From contig NW_019091518.1 of assembly GCF_001949145.1 (NCBI RefSeq), positions 275,980-339,979 of the forward strand: 64,000 nt of DNA. Direction: 5' to 3'. Origin of the DNA: Acanthaster planci (taxonomy: Eukaryota > Echinodermata > Asteroidea > Valvatida > Acanthasteridae). The position numbers were made by a program, and so were the translations under genes. A model generated the notes under the pieces. That model ran no database searches. It was given only the letters and a program-made list of their open reading frames with translations, and was not told the DNA's origin. This document shows, one piece after another, positions 26,601 to 40,743 of this stretch. Every line of letters starts with the position of its first letter. The stretch's first letter is position 1.

Positions 26601-28865
26601 CCAGGATTGAAATGCAGTTTTTAAGTCAAAATTCCCCCCCCCCAAAAAAAATCATTTAACTAATTTCCACTGGTAGAAGAAAAGCAGATTGGAGTTGCAA
26701 AGCCTGATATTATTTCTGGAAATACTCGACAGTTTGTCCATCAAGTAAGAGACAAAACAGTTTCAGGACCCTTTGCAAACTGTAAATGATTTAAAAAGTT
26801 GGAAAGCATCCAGAGTTGCAGTTATTGATCATTTTGTGTTCCAAATATCATTTTAAGGATACAGGCCTCCAGTTTTGCACACATTTTTGGTATGTTAACA
26901 GGAGAAGAGAGAATTCTAGAACGGATTAAGGATGACCCAAACAATGAAAATCCTTTGCTGGAGAAGCTGTGTGAGATCATTCTGGCGGAGTACAGTATTC
27001 GTCCACATTCCAGGGCCATCCTGTTTGTGAAGACCATAGACACAACGCAGGCATTGCAAGACTGGATAACTGAGACACCGGAACTGAAATTTTTGAATCC
27101 CGGCAGGATAGCAGGGTCGAGAGGTCAGTTTAAGCTCACAAAAAAGAACCTGCAACAGCAGCATACTCAGGAAGCTGAAATCAGTGTGCCTCTCTCCATT
27201 GGGGGTAAATGGGTATCTGTGATACGGTTATGGCTGCCCGTTTGTGCCTGTTAACGGCAGCTACTGCTACTATACTCGCTGAGGTTTCAGGAATGTTCAG
27301 ATGTTGTGAGTCCAGTGTGCAGGGATAGTAACAACAGTGCCTTGATCACCTTCAGGGTGGATATGTATCTCACTTTATAAAACATAGCCATTGTTATTAT
27401 TATTAATTAGTACTAATTCTGGTGTCGATTGGCAGCCATTCCCCACCAACATTTTGACAGCTGTCAGATCAATTTTGCTCATTTCAGACATGAAATCCAA
27501 CCAGCAGAACAAAGTCATTGAAAAGTTCCGCAATGGTGAACACAAGATGTTAGTGGCGACCAACTTGCTTGAGCAGGGCACCGATGTCCCGGAATGCAAC
27601 CTTGTCATACGACTTGACTATGTGCCAAGTGATTTTGGCCACGTTCAGATCAAAGGTGAATTTGTCTTCATGAATGATTAAATGATAAAGGCGTCTTGAG
27701 TACATGTACTTTGGTCTTTTATGGTCTTGATTCAAATTGATTCATGGCAAGTCCTAATAAATTACTCTTATAGTCATCAATTTAGTGCTGATTCACAGGT
27801 CTGTGGTTTGTAATTACTTGTAATCTGAATTAATTTTGCTAAAGTAATACACAGCTGGGTGAAAGGTTTACATGCACTTTGAAAACAATATCACTGACAT
27901 GTAAGACTTGATACGTACGCCTTTTTCTGTAAACTGATCGATCAGAACATCTACGTCATTTACGTTCAAAAGTAAACTGTACCTGTATGCTGCACTTAAG
28001 GGAGGAAAAAATCATGATGAAGTTTCTTTGTCATTGACTGCTGAATTTCTGTAAACATGTTTTACGAATTAAAATAATATTTGAACAAATTTAGTCTGAG
28101 ATACTGAGACCAAGGTTTTGATGGTTTGCATAATGGAGCACGGCCAGAATTGATGAGGATGTTTCTCCTTGACCGGAGGCTTTGGTTTTGCTGGTTTTTA
28201 TTCTTTCAGGTCGCACAAGAGCGAAAGGTGGGAGGAGTTACCTCATCACTCTGGTTGATTCTAATGGTGCCGCCCGCGATTCCGCTAACCGCCAGCGGGA
28301 GATCATGATGATGGAGGCAGCTCAACATCTCAAAGACATGACACAGAGCAGCTTTAAAAATCACATGGAGAGCTGGCAGAGGAGTAATCGCTCAGAGAGA
28401 CAAATCAAAGAAGAAAAGAAGAGACTTGCCCTGGAAGCCAACTGTGATGAGGTATTTGTATTCTGCTGCAGCCGTTGTAGCAAACCTGCATTCCTGTCAC
28501 GTGACGTTGGCAGGTACAAGAACTGCACGTACCTGGTCCTAGATGTGGACTTCTCGCAGCACATGGAAATAAGGCCTCATCCAAAACCGAAGCAGTTGGG
28601 GGCCAACCTAACCATCATCGGGAAAATGTTCTGTAAGAAATGCGGGCATGACTGGGGGTCTTTGACTCATATCAAACAACTATACTACCCATCGGCAAAA
28701 ATTTCCCAGTTCACCCTCCGAAGCTACAACACAGGTCTAGCTCACACCTTCAAAAAGTGGAGAGATGCAACTTTCAAAGTAAAAGATTTGGTGGCTTTGC
28801 CTCCTGATGCTGCGGTAGAGGTTGCCCCCGATGTTTTGAGAAAGTTGGAAATCAACCTGCCTTAA
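20622..28865 (+). CDS. RIG-I-like receptor 1, CARD-less (DExD/H RNA helicase + CTD)
   Basis: The coding exons are 20622-20736, 20972-21145, 21792-21938, 22409-22626, 23184-23408, 24110-24184, 24549-24711, 25245-25343, 25665-25831, 26099-26240, 26902-27123, 27488-27655 and 28210-28865 (TAA). They total 2571 nt (856 residues). RLRs are cytosolic sensors that bind double-stranded viral RNA and hydrolyse ATP. Visible motifs are Walker [10 protein letters not shown] (181-189), DECH (287-290), TASLGTG (motif III, start of exon 7), RAILFVKT (motif IV), [17 protein letters not shown] (motif V) and QIKGRTRA (motif VI). The family helical insert lies in the exon 9-10 region (QWCDRMKR). The C-terminal domain has zinc cysteines CSRC (725-728) and CKKC (780-783). 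Residues 1-145 are low-complexity, with an Asn/Gly hydrophobic RHIM-like stretch at 61-92. No CARD is found, so it resembles LGP2 or a truncated paralogue of RLR2. The first coding exon follows an acceptor at 20619 (phase compatible with an upstream exon), so an unseen 5' extension is possible. Confidence 0.9.
24699..24938 (+). repeat. 120-bp tandem duplication spanning an RLR1 splice donor
   Basis: Two near-identical 120-bp units lie at 24699-24818 and 24819-24938. The unit starts inside RLR1 exon 7 (ATTCCAAAAGAAG) and includes its GT donor. A second intact donor therefore sits 120 bases downstream of the one used in the model (24712), at 24832. The frame stays open through the first unit, so use of the second donor would add exactly 40 codons. 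Confidence 0.9.
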
Positions 28866-31493
28866 TTCAGGCACTTGAACTTGACCACAAGGACAAAAGA
28901 TGTGGATAAAACCAAGGAGTTCTGGAGAATTAGATTTCATATTTTCAGTTCAGCAGTACTGAATTTCAACTGCTTAGACAACTGATATTCATTGCAGTGA
29001 TCAATTCCTACACTGTGCAAATTCAACTACTTGCATTTTGCCCCAGAAGTCAAACTTCTACAAAACCAAAGGCATTTAATCCACTTGATACAATGTAAAA
29101 AAATGGATTTTGCCTTATGCATGTGCACTACTATAACATATGGCCTTTTTACTACTTACGACTCCAACATTGCTACATGTAGTACAATTTTATGCACAAA
29201 TGTACAGTAAAATAAACTTCTTTAACAAGGTTTAATTTTTGCCCTTACACTGATTTTTATCGGACTAAATGTATATTCTCAGCGTGGTTCGAGAGTAGCA
29301 AAAGGAAATCTCAGAAAAAAAATGAAAAAAGGTGTGAAAGAAAATCATACACCGGTGTAAGGGCTGAACCTAGTATGAAATTCCCTGACACAAAAAAACC
29401 ACCTTATTCAGTGAAGATTGTTGAGTCTCAAAGTAAATAAGGTTTGTTAAAGTCATAGGTTCTATCTGAAAGAAAGTGAGACCAGCCCATTCCTTTTGGA
29501 CTCCTAATTATTAGAGCCAACTTGATGATTATGTAATGCACATTGTTCGTTCTCGACAGGAAAGACAGTCATTTGGTTTATTCACTGTGGGCTTTCTATA
29601 CACAGCTTCTTGAAGATGCATATCTTATACATATTTCATACTTGACAAGGAAGATAATTAAATTAAGATTGTATTATCTTAGCTTGTCAGACTCACTGAT
29701 GAATAAGGATATTTGAAGAGATTTTTATCCCATGTCAATAAATACTTGGGGAAAATGTGGGATTTGGGAAATATTAATTATTAATTATTTTAGCTTGGTG
29801 AGTTAATGAAGTTAGTAGTCTAGTTTCAAGTTGCAGACAGCTAGTTGATGGTAATGAAGATGAGCCATACGTACAATTCATGATGCTGCGGCAGCATTTT
29901 CAGATTAGGAGCAGTGGTGGAAAGTTTCGAGAAAGATAATTTCAGCATAATTTGACTTTTATTATTAGTTGTGTATCATTTTTACCAATAGATTCCTCTT
30001 TTTTTTTTTCAATGTGGACAGCATCCACATCTCAGTGAGGATTTAGCCAAGGTGAAACTCAAGTTAACCCAATCCATCTCTTGTAGCTTGATTGGAAAAA
30101 TAATCCAAGCCTATCTAAGAAATTGTCATTTTCTCTAACGTGACAGGTTGGCGAGCTGATCACTGTTTGCTGGTCTAGTAACATCTGTATTCTCTTGTTG
30201 GAGTAACTTCTGCAGGTACTAGAATATGTTTGTTGTGGGCTTTATAAATAATTAAGACGTGGTGGCGTATCTAGGTCTCAGTGGATTGAAGGGGGGCAAA
30301 ACGGATTTCATTTCTTTCAAAAATGATTTAATTTTTTCACCAACAAAAGATACCCTCCCCTAACTCAGATAAGATTGCCATTCTCTAACATGCTGGTGCC
30401 TTCAATGCCTTGAAAAAAAATATGAATTTGAAATAAAAATTTGCACCATGTCCCGGGGCAACTTACCCCCTCCCCTACGCCATTGGCAGGTTGTTCATGC
30501 ACGTATGAACTGTGGGTTGTTTTCTGAGTAATTGTTTTCACCGTTTGTTGTGTATTCTTAGTGAGCAAAATTCTGTTAAAGTAGTTTGTATTATTAATCA
30601 ATGTACAGCCACATAAATTGGCTGCTGGAAGTTGAGGTCGTAATAAACGTATCCATTGATGAGTCCTTATAGTCAAATTTACTTCTGAGATTGCACGGCC
30701 AATAATTATTTGTTCTTGAACAAATTTATTCCATTTCATTTTGTGCCTATGATGATATAGGCTCCCATCCTTGATTTAAAACTAATATTAATCTCGCCCT
30801 TTGTTCCCTCCACTTGCGCGCAAGTTTATTTGGAAATTTAATCCAAGCAAATAAATGAAATGCCTTTCAAAGAGAGGGCGCAAACGTAGCAATCGCGGCC
30901 GGTTTTCGCGAACATTTTGACAGGGTATCGACAGACCCGGAAATGTACTCGGTTCGGTTACCTACCTAATCATACATGTGTTAGGTTTAGCTTATGTCAA
31001 CAAGGAAGGTACAGACCTGTTTTTTTTTTTTCCATGTACTAATCACACTATTTGACTATTCGTCTTGTCAAGGTTAGTATTAGGCAAATCTTCATCAGTT
31101 CCTGCTACGTCTATCCGCGTCTGTAATCTTTTGTTACAGCTTTTTATTTGTAGCAAACGATCGCGAGTGGGTGTACCGTCCTTGCCCCGCACCGTCGAAA
31201 CGAAGGGGGCTATCGCAAGCTACAAAACAGGAAGTTGCTATAGTCGTTGACTTTGGAATTTCGACTGGGACTCCCCAGTGGGACTCGGAGTACAGTTGGC
31301 TACAAATAGGCACTGGCACAGGCCGATTGAAAGGAAACAGTAATTTACGTAATGAGTGGTAAAACTCCTCTTTGCAAAGGAATTTTCCTACGTATGTTTT
31401 AAGTGTTGAATTCTGCTTGTCCTCAGCTGATCAGCCCCAGCTCCAGAAGGAATTAATTTTTTTTTAAAGTCTCGAGGCGATAACTCTGAAGTT
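28866..31493. other. RLR1-PLEK intergenic region
   Basis: The stretch holds the RLR1 3' untranslated sequence and the PLEK promoter and 5' untranslated region. No further coding exon is seen. The sequence around 30900-31450 is less AT-rich than its surroundings, with many CG dinucleotides, which fits a promoter and first-exon area for PLEK. Confidence 0.4.
29211..29216 (+). promoter_or_regulatory. Polyadenylation signal, RLR1
   Basis: AATAAA lies 346 bases after the RLR1 stop codon, and no gene intervenes. It is the first canonical signal I noticed in the 3' flank. Confidence 0.5.
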
Positions 31494-34400
31494 ATGGAAC
31501 CGAGCAGTCAAACGACAAGATTAAAAGAAGGTTTCTTGGTGAAAAAGGTGAGTTACATGATTTTTAAATGTATTATCGATTGGAGTTTTGAAGGGAAAAA
31601 CTGCATCCTGGCTCCACTTTGTTGGTTGTGTACAAAATCTGTGCACTATCGAAGCATTGTCTAAGAACAATTGAAACAGTTTTCAGTCCCGTATTCACGT
31701 TTTTGTGATGAGTGACCTTCACTGAGATAATACATGTAACTGACTGAAAAAAGTGGAGACATGTAACACTTTTCCGTTTTGATGGGTTTTGTCACATTGC
31801 ATATCATGCAGATTTTAATGTTTAGGTTAATCAATGTTAATCATTTTGGCATTGGCCCATTATAATTAGCCTAGAAGTGTATTTTTTGGCAATAATGAAT
31901 AATGTCATGGTCTATTGCCTGTTTTTTTCTTTTAATTAGATAATGCTTCACCCATTACTGGAATTCTTAGAAGAAACATTTTTTAATGTAATCAACATCA
32001 ATGACGGTATAGACGCCAGGCCCCTAATTTCGCTATCTACATGTATTGTCAAGTCTGATTGGTTTTCAGTACACGTAGGTGGCAAATAAGGAACCTGGGG
32101 ACTATACTGTCATTGACGTTAGATGATATTATCAACTTCCTGTTGTATTTGTAACCTGTCACCCCCTCTTGAATTTGTAATTGCATTTTTGTACAAAACT
32201 GTTTCAAAAAATGAAATTTATCGTTTGTTTTAAGTCTCCCTTTTCTATGTACCTGCCAGAAAATCTGTGATCTGAAGATCTTTTTCTCTATTTAATTTTG
32301 ACTTAAAGGGCCATGTGCGAACAAACTGGCGGACGAGATGGTTTGTGTTGTTTAACGATGCCCTGGCTTATTACAAGAAAAAGAATGACGAATATGCCGC
32401 GGGTGCTGTGCTCTTAGCAGGCTGCTCTGTGCTGTCACCATGCCCTCAGTACACAAAGAAAACAGTAAGTGAAGCTGCCGCAAGATTGTCTCAATCTGCT
32501 TTAGACGACCTTACATGTAGCTTGTTTGAAAGTTTAATGTGCGAATTGCATTTTCCGTATCTCCATGTCAGACGTAGGTTGAGCACGCCGTTTCATTTTT
32601 CATTTTGGAGGGTGTTGGGTCAACCAACCATGGCTGAAGTTAATTAATTCTTGCACATCGTATTATACTTTGCCATTAACTTGACTTTGCATCTCAGGAA
32701 TAAATATGATATCCTGAATTTTTACATATTTTAAATAGAGCAAAAACGTGACAGTTACCGAAAAAGAGTCACAAAATGTATCTCAACACCGCATGTCTGC
32801 AGCAGTGTTTGTAGTTTTGGATTTTTCTTGTCCATATTTGAGGGTGTATTCCAGCTATCGACGCTCGATGGCTTGGAGTTGTTAATGCAGGCATCCAATG
32901 AGGCAGAACGTGATGAGTGGGCTAAGGCAATTGGAGATGCCATCAGGACGTGCAGTAGCGCCGAAGGGCAGAACGGACGCAGGTCCGAACTCACTGAGGC
33001 GCAGGTTAAACGCAGGTAGTAAAACTCGTACAGTTTCTTTTGTTTTGGTCCAGTGTGTGGCCTTTTGGAGCGGGTGAGGAGGGGTGGAGCTGTTCATTGT
33101 CAGTGAGTCAGTCGGGTATTTCAAAAAGCAAGTCAGTGTATGGCGGCAATAATAGGGCAGACTTTGTGTGCGTGCATATTTTTGTTCCCAAATGATCCCA
33201 AAGGCGCTTTATTTTGAGCGTGGGCTGTTGGAATGATGCACTGGCTCAGACATGCTAGAAATGAACTTTTTCATATGAAAAGCTCAACCAGACAACATGA
33301 AAAATGATTTTATAGACCACTACTGGAGAGCCTTTCTGAAATCCTTATTTTTTTTTAAGAAGTGGAGCCTTCCTCGTATAGGCAAGTAACCAAAGCATCA
33401 AGCTTATCCTTTAAGTAATGTTGCAGATTATGAAATTCATGTACTAAGTAAATTCCTTTTTTTCTCAAAAATTTCAGCATGCTGCTGCCATGTGTACACA
33501 TTCAAAAAGCAGCATTTACTGTTATCAGTAGGGTTCCATTTGTAGCATCTTTTTCATGTTCAGTAGACTGGAACCATTGTGGCCTTCATCTTTCTCAGTG
33601 CCAGTTACATGTAGGTTAATGAATGCACAGCACACATTGTCCCTATATCCAGAATAATGTACCGGTACTGAAAGTGTGCAACATTGCCTTGATCAAACCG
33701 ATGTTTCCCAAAATAGTTCTCTCTCTGAATACCACTTTCAAAGAATTGTAATATGTGGGTTTCTCTAGTTGGATTATCAATTAATTCCACCACAAGAAGG
33801 CAGCTGTTTGAGGGAATTTAATTCAAGTAACAAACTTAACAAGGGCAAATTACAGTATGCCTTCTTTTTTTCTCAAGTATCATTGAAGTGATGGATTATT
33901 TTGAAAATGCTTCTTCTAAAAACTGTTCTCTCAACAAACTAGCTTTCTCCAAAGTATTCAGGTTAACTACTTCCTTTCAAACACATGACTAAAATTACTA
34001 ATGCAATCAAAGTTAATCCTTTTATTTCTGGAAACAGATAAAAAGACCTGTTGCTGTCAGAATATAATCCATTTTTTTGAAGCCTGCAATGGAATTTCCC
34101 CTTGAGTAAAACAGTTACTTTCACAGAATCAGTTGGTTCAACAATAGAGCAAATGTTTGAGTAGACCGCTCAAACATTTTCTCGATTTTTGTTTTGGTTT
34201 GGTTTCAACACAGCAAGGAAATCATCCAAGCCATGCAGGATCCAGGAGCAGGTATCAAACTGAAAACCAAGACGTTGGATGGGACGGAATACAAATTCTG
34301 TTTCTCAGGTACTCTTTAACCCCCCCCCCGCGGATCTCCCCCCCCCGCAGATCTTTACAAAGGAGCTGTCTTGTATCACAAAGTCCAACAAATATACTGA

Positions 34401-37400
34401 CGTATTTTTCGTATTGCGTATTTTGTACAAGTTCTCACCTGTAAACAAACCGAATGTGAAACTGTCATCATATGGAACACACAATTTATGTCTTGTTGAT
34501 AAAGCTTTGATGACGGTCACTGTTTCACTTCCACGGTCTTGCGTAGAATTGCTTGACAAAGACCTGGACGTCAGTGCACCTTAAGGTTAGAAAGGATATG
34601 AGGCAGGTGACTTTTGGAATCCCAACAGTATTGTGACAATTTCTAAATTCATCGACATCACACATTTATCGGCTATTGTTTAAGCTGAAGGTGAAATTGT
34701 TACAATAATTCCTGTACCACATTTCAAGAAAAATAATCCAACTTATCACAGGAAATTTCAGCATGTGGTAAGAGTTGAATCACTGTTGAATCACTTGTCT
34801 CTCCTCCCTGTGAGGGGCAGCAGGTTTTACACACAATTACAGGATATTAGGTCAGAAAGTTATCATCTGCCGCCTGTCTTTTTTTTCCTGTTCCAACTGG
34901 GATATGTGTATGCTGGTGAAACCTGCACCACTTCCTGTTGAAACCGGGCAAATTGAATTTGGATTATAACTGTTTAACAATAGCAGATGAACTTGAGTCA
35001 GCTGCCTGTTCATGCTATTTAAAAGTCAACACTGCTCCTGTCATGCCTGTTTGTTTAAGTTCTACCCAGTGGCTTTTTAGGTTTTCATGTTTATGTTAGT
35101 GGGACATTCACTGTTTATAATCCATTCACATTTGTATCAATAGCCTTGGAACCTGGTTTGTCATTTCATTTTATTTGAATTACATGTATGATAACTATGA
35201 ATCCATTTTGTTATAATTTTCCTTAAAGATAACATTTGGGTTTTGGTTTGTTATTAAAACTTTCCTTTTGTTATCGTCTTGTTTTTTTGACATTTGAACG
35301 GTTTGTTTCATCTCGTGAAATGTGACCAGCTCCACAAAAATGGGTATTATGAGACTTTTTTCAAAATGAGTCACACACATTTGAATTGGTTACATCATAA
35401 ACTTTAATTTGGTGCACATGTAAGTTTGAACCCGGCGGCATTTTGTAATCTGGAGATATATTGATTTTTGCATAATCATATCATACATACAGAATTTCTT
35501 TCAGAAATAATGCCCTTTAAACACAGGAAGTGGGAAAAGAAATCAGCCAAGAAGAAAGTCTCTTAATACCCATAGCAACAGTTAGGTTTCTTGTGTGAAT
35601 TGTGAAATTACTGATGTAACCTAGAAGTAAAAAATCACCCTGTCCACATTCAAAAGCCCCTAGTGTGAAATAGCACAGTGACCCTTAATACCCCTTTTCA
35701 CGGAGCGGGTCACAAATGGTCTTAATTACTTTACCTGGGATCTCCTTTTGATCTCAAATCCTGCTTTTTAACAAATCTTTATTAGAATCATGGTATAGTT
35801 AAAGTGCGTGTACGCAGCAGATACAGACAACTATATAGCATCCCTTTTAGTCCCCAATGTAAGTTATTTTTCTTTCCTCAGGTCAAGAACTTGTTGATTG
35901 GCTGCTGAAATGGTCCTTTGCCGAAACTAGAAAAGATGCTGTTGCCATAGCAACGGATCTGGTAATTGCAGCTCATCTGCATCCCTTGGTCAGATGTCGG
36001 ACCCTCGCCAACTGTCGACAGGCTCTGCTGGATGAACCCAGGGCATTCTATAAATTCGTGAGCCCTTTTGAAATTTTCTGTAAATTAGCGATGTCTTATT
36101 TTACAATTATAGAGGGTACCATTTTACCCACTGAGAAGATAAAACTTGAAATTCATTTGTACTTACGAATCAGTGGTACCTGTACTCTACTTAACCATTT
36201 GCTCTTAATTTATTTATAATCTCTTATGGAAAGCTGAAAGGAGGTCTTGAACATTCCTTCAGTAATGGCAGCTTCCTTTATTTGGTAGATGCATGTAGAC
36301 CAAATTCACTGTCAAATCAACTGCAAGTATGTGTTATGTTCTCAACTGCTGAGCATGGATTTTTTTGTGTCTTAGATTTTCCAGGCTAAATTTATTGTGT
36401 TATTGCCTCCATTTTGTATGACATTTTTAGAACTAAAGCAGGATTAATATGTTTTTACTACATTGTCATGAATATCCTACTTGTTGGTTTGAATTGCAGT
36501 CAGCTTTCCACATGTCTGCCATCAAGGCCCTCCTACCATCCAGCAGTGATTCTGATTCCAGCAATGACTCAGACACGGAAGCCAAGTCCAGACCAGTCTC
36601 TGTGTCTGCCATCAAATCTTTGAAGGGTCGCGGAGGCAAGCCGGTCAAGCAAGGATTCATGATGAAAAGGGTAGGAATCAACCAGGAATCTTGACCTCCT
36701 GTCAAGTCTGAAGAGAACACGACTCTACCTATCTTAGACTCGTTCATGGGTGAAGTTAAAGAAAATTTCTGGTATAGGATGCGATATCCTTAAAGTTTAT
36801 CTGCTGGTGCATGGCACCCAAATATTGAATACCTAATATTGGAAAGCAATGGGGATTTGACCAGGTTCTTTTTAAGTGTCATTGCGGAAAAAACCTGAAG
36901 TACATTCAGGATTTATATTAAACATATGTGTATTTTAAATTAGTGTGTTAGAAACTGAGTTTCTTTGTTAATTCATGATTGCAATTAGATATTATATTGT
37001 GGGCAGCAACTAGTTTTCAGTGGAATGTGCACAATGCTCACCAATAACACCAGCAAGTGCATATGCACTCAACTTGTAATAGTAGCTTTTGGCCCTGTCA
37101 CTACCAAGGACATGGCTCTGGAACCAGGGACACGATTGTTTTGAGGTCAAACGGATCGATGGGACTGTTGGCCCAGGGTCATTTGCCTGTTTTATACTGT
37201 GTGTGTGCATGCACAAGATAGGATGTCACCAAATTATGTTGAGACCAGTTGATGGGTGCATTGTGGCTATCACTCTCAAAATAATCACATGTTGGTTTTG
37301 TCGAATCATTTCCTGTGGGCATGTAAGAAAACACAATAGTCATGCTTCTGCAATGGGAAGTTGAAGATTAAAACTGGATGAATTTTGTTTATTTTGTCCG

Positions 37401-40400
37401 TTTTTTTGTTTTGCCTTTGAGAAAGATTCTGTAGAGATGGAAACATCTGGCTTTTCCGAGTTGTGTGTATCCTGTCTCTGTGGCCAGAAATCAGTCGGCT
37501 GTAGTTTTGGTATTTTACATTTCCAAAAAATGTGAATTGGAAGAGCATAATTGTGCTGAACATAGAAAAAAAATCTCAAGCAAGATAGGTTATCAGTCAA
37601 AAAGCCATTGATTGTACACTGCTGTTGACTGGTTTCCTGCTGCCCGTTCTGGCTTTAATCTGCTCAACAGATTTGCTCTGCAGATTTTATGTCCGAAATG
37701 CTTTGCTGTGCCTTGAATCTGTACACTCTATGCGGAATGGCTACAGCCACCAACATAGACTCGTGTGTAAGCCACAGCCAAGTAAGTTGGCCTATATTTG
37801 ACCAAGCTCCTCCATGCAATTAGTTCTTTTGCAGAAATGTTGCCTGGATTCAGTTTTCTAACATGATTTTCTAAATCTGTTCTATTCCTTTATCTGCCAT
37901 GATCTTGTTTTCATTCTCAGGGCCATGTAAGGCACACGTGGAAAGCGCGATTGTTTGTCTTATGGGACGAACCACCTTATCTGATGTATTACAGAGGGTC
38001 AAAGGTCAGTGAGCACAAAATGTAGGACTCATGCCCATAGCTTTAAAAACAAAGTAGAACGATACTTTCATTGTTTTTGTTTGAAGAGAAAGAATGACAA
38101 CGTAGGAAGTGGTGGGTGTTGTGCCATGTAGCGCTTTGTCATGGATATGCCTTTCATGTGGCCAATCAAGGGAAAAATCTGGTTTGAAATAACATCTTGT
38201 TGAACCCAAAATACTTCAGTAAAACCTTCATTTCATAGGCATTTTCTCAGTTGCGGTGTTTAATGACAGACGGGGATAAGTTGTGTTTGAGGGGAAGAAA
38301 CATGATGTTGGATTGGTAGGATGTTGGGTGTTTACTTCACAGTTTTTTCCTGTCAAAGTAGCTCATGGACAGTGCCCTTGGTCTCATATGCTCTTCCGTT
38401 GTCGTTGTACCTGGTACACTGACATCTCTCTGCCTTATGTGAGTTATGATGCCCAAATGACCCGATGTCAGGCTTTTATTTTACAAATTTGAAATATATT
38501 GGTATCATTCGTGTATGTGAACGTTTCTCAAAGCAACTGAAAATAAGCAAAAGTGCTGTAGCCCCACTGTGGTGATAGATTGAACCTTTGTTTCCCATCC
38601 AGCACAGACAGTCAAGAGTACTGTTCAGAGCTAGTTTCTGCGAATTCTGATTGAATACATTTTGTGTCTACGGTGACCAATGACCAGGCATCCGTCAGGA
38701 CTTTAGAATGTGCTTATATGGACCAGGGCAGTTATCCGACCATGGCATCTTATGTTGGCTCAAGTTCATGATACTTTCTTGAGAAAAAAAAGATGATCAC
38801 CTAGCTTTGCCCCGGGTTATCCACTCAGAGCAGAAGTACCCCCTCATTGGTCACAAATGGAGAGGTTGATGAGGCAACAATAGCCAATACCATGGCACTG
38901 TGCCTCTGACACTCCTGCAGACTTGTGAAATAAATCGAGCTTACACAGCATAAAATGTGCTTGAGTATAGCATGTGCATGCCTTGCATTGCCTAAGGGGG
39001 ATTGTTGCTTGGTGAAAAGAAAGTTCACTCTTTTATGCATAAATTTTGTAACTTAGAGAGATGTGTAGCAAATTACAATGATTTCTTAAAGCGGCTTCAG
39101 ATCATGTTGCCAACTTAGAGCAAGAGCATACCAATTTTTTTAAAAATTGTTTTCTTTTGTTTATGTTTATTATTTAGGCTGGCGATGAGAAACCTCTGGG
39201 TGAGATTCCACTACGATGGTGCAAGGTTGACATCGTGGATGCTAGTCGGGATCATTCCGGTAGAAACTCTACATCTCTTTGACCCTACCACCCATTCGTT
39301 ATTAACGAATTGCTTAAAGCAAACAGATGTTTCCTAATCTATACACCCATGCAGACACTAATTTAAAGATGAAGCAAAAATCTGCATTTTTGGATGTTTT
39401 GAGGCTCTGCTGTCTTCAGTTTCCCTGAAACAAACATTTCCTAGGACCTGGATATGTTTTGAACTTTCAGTCCTGTTAAGACATATCTTTGGCACATTAG
39501 CTGTCTAATATGCTACTTTGCAACTGATCGAGAAGAAAAGGTAGAATTCCAAAATGTGCTTAATTGAACCTCAGGTTATTTTTTAGGGCATGGTGTGAAA
39601 TAAAAAAAAATTGTGAAGAAAAAAGAATTTGTAAACAAGTATTTTTGTCTTTGAATTGTGAAAAAAAATTTATTCAATTTAAAGACAACTTCCGCTGTCT
39701 CTTCATGGCCAAAACTGCTTGAGAATCAGTTCCAGCTTGACTCATTCTCTTATTGCATATTACTTCATAAAAATTAAAAGGAAACTGCATTCAAACTTCA
39801 GCTGCTGGAAGTGATTTGTTAGAGTTGCTTTCATTCTTACTAGATTTGCACGTGATATCTGTCTGTATCTCCTTCCTGCATTGCCCTCACATGCAGAAAC
39901 ACGGTTTTGAGCCAAGGTCATGGGTGGCCGGAAAGCATTCAGGACTTTCATTGGGGCACCGATACATGGTCCTCTTAAAGGGGCATCCAGTTATCGAGGT
40001 TTGACTACTGGTAACGGCAGATCCCTCCCAATTTCAGCAATTGGCAGTCCTGTCCAGGGTTTTCCAGGGTCGTAAAGGTTCCAGGCCAGGAAGCTTTGAT
40101 AGAACCACTTCTTTGTGCAACTGAATTTTTACTCTATTAATGTACACCATATGAAACTATTCCATATCCTTTTCAAGTTTTCAATTGTGAACCCCAAAAT
40201 TGCTCATTGAGAATAGTGTGCTCGTTGGTTTCTTGCTGCGTACTTGAACAAAAATAGATCAAAATAGAAAAGGAAATTCAGAACAAAGGAAAAATTGCCA
40301 GTAGTAGTTAGTGCAAATCAGTGGAACATTGAGGTTTTCTCTTTGGGGTGACATCACAGTTTTGTTTATGCATATGGACATTTGCATTAGCATAAAATCA

Positions 40401-40743
40401 AAAAGGTACTAAAAATACAATATAAAAATTCAAGAAATTAAAAGCAAGATTAATTGAATCACAGAGGTGCATTTTCAAGGAGTGCACAGGCCCTTTAAAG
40501 ATCACACAAGTAATAGTTTTTAATGGGATCATAGAGGCCGATTAACCTGTACTTTTGATTGTTCGAGCAGACCTTTCCCTGAAGAACAAACAGCGGCAGA
40601 ACCTATTCAGTGTGACAACAGAGAAGGGTAAGATGTACGTGATGCAGGCAGGCAGCCCAGAGGAGAGGACGGAATGGATGCGAGCCATCATGAGCCCCAA
40701 CGATATCACCCATCACGGATCAGAACGGGACGGGAGAAAGTAA
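31494..40743 (+). CDS. PLEK: Pleckstrin (PH-DEP-PH)
   Basis: The exons are 31494-31547, 32309-32464, 32843-33015, 34214-34308, 35882-36057, 36500-36670, 37921-38004, 39178-39259 and 40571-40743 (TAA). The sum is 1164 nt, or 387 residues, against 350 in human pleckstrin. Pleckstrin binds phosphoinositides at the plasma membrane and is a protein kinase C substrate that drives cytoskeletal and secretory responses. PH1 (about 10-107) opens LKEGFLVKKGHVRTNW and ends with the invariant Trp of ERDEWAKAI. The DEP domain (about 140-218) holds ELVDWLLKW. PH2 (about 265-375) opens KQGFMMKRGHVRHTW and ends EERTEWMRAI. The PH1-DEP linker has Ser-118 (RRS) and Ser-128 (KRS), where vertebrate pleckstrin carries its PKC sites. 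A Ser/Asp-rich run (SSSDSDSSNDSDTE) separates DEP from PH2 and partly explains the extra length. PLEK versus PLEK2 cannot be settled; invertebrate forms may precede that split. Confidence 0.93.
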
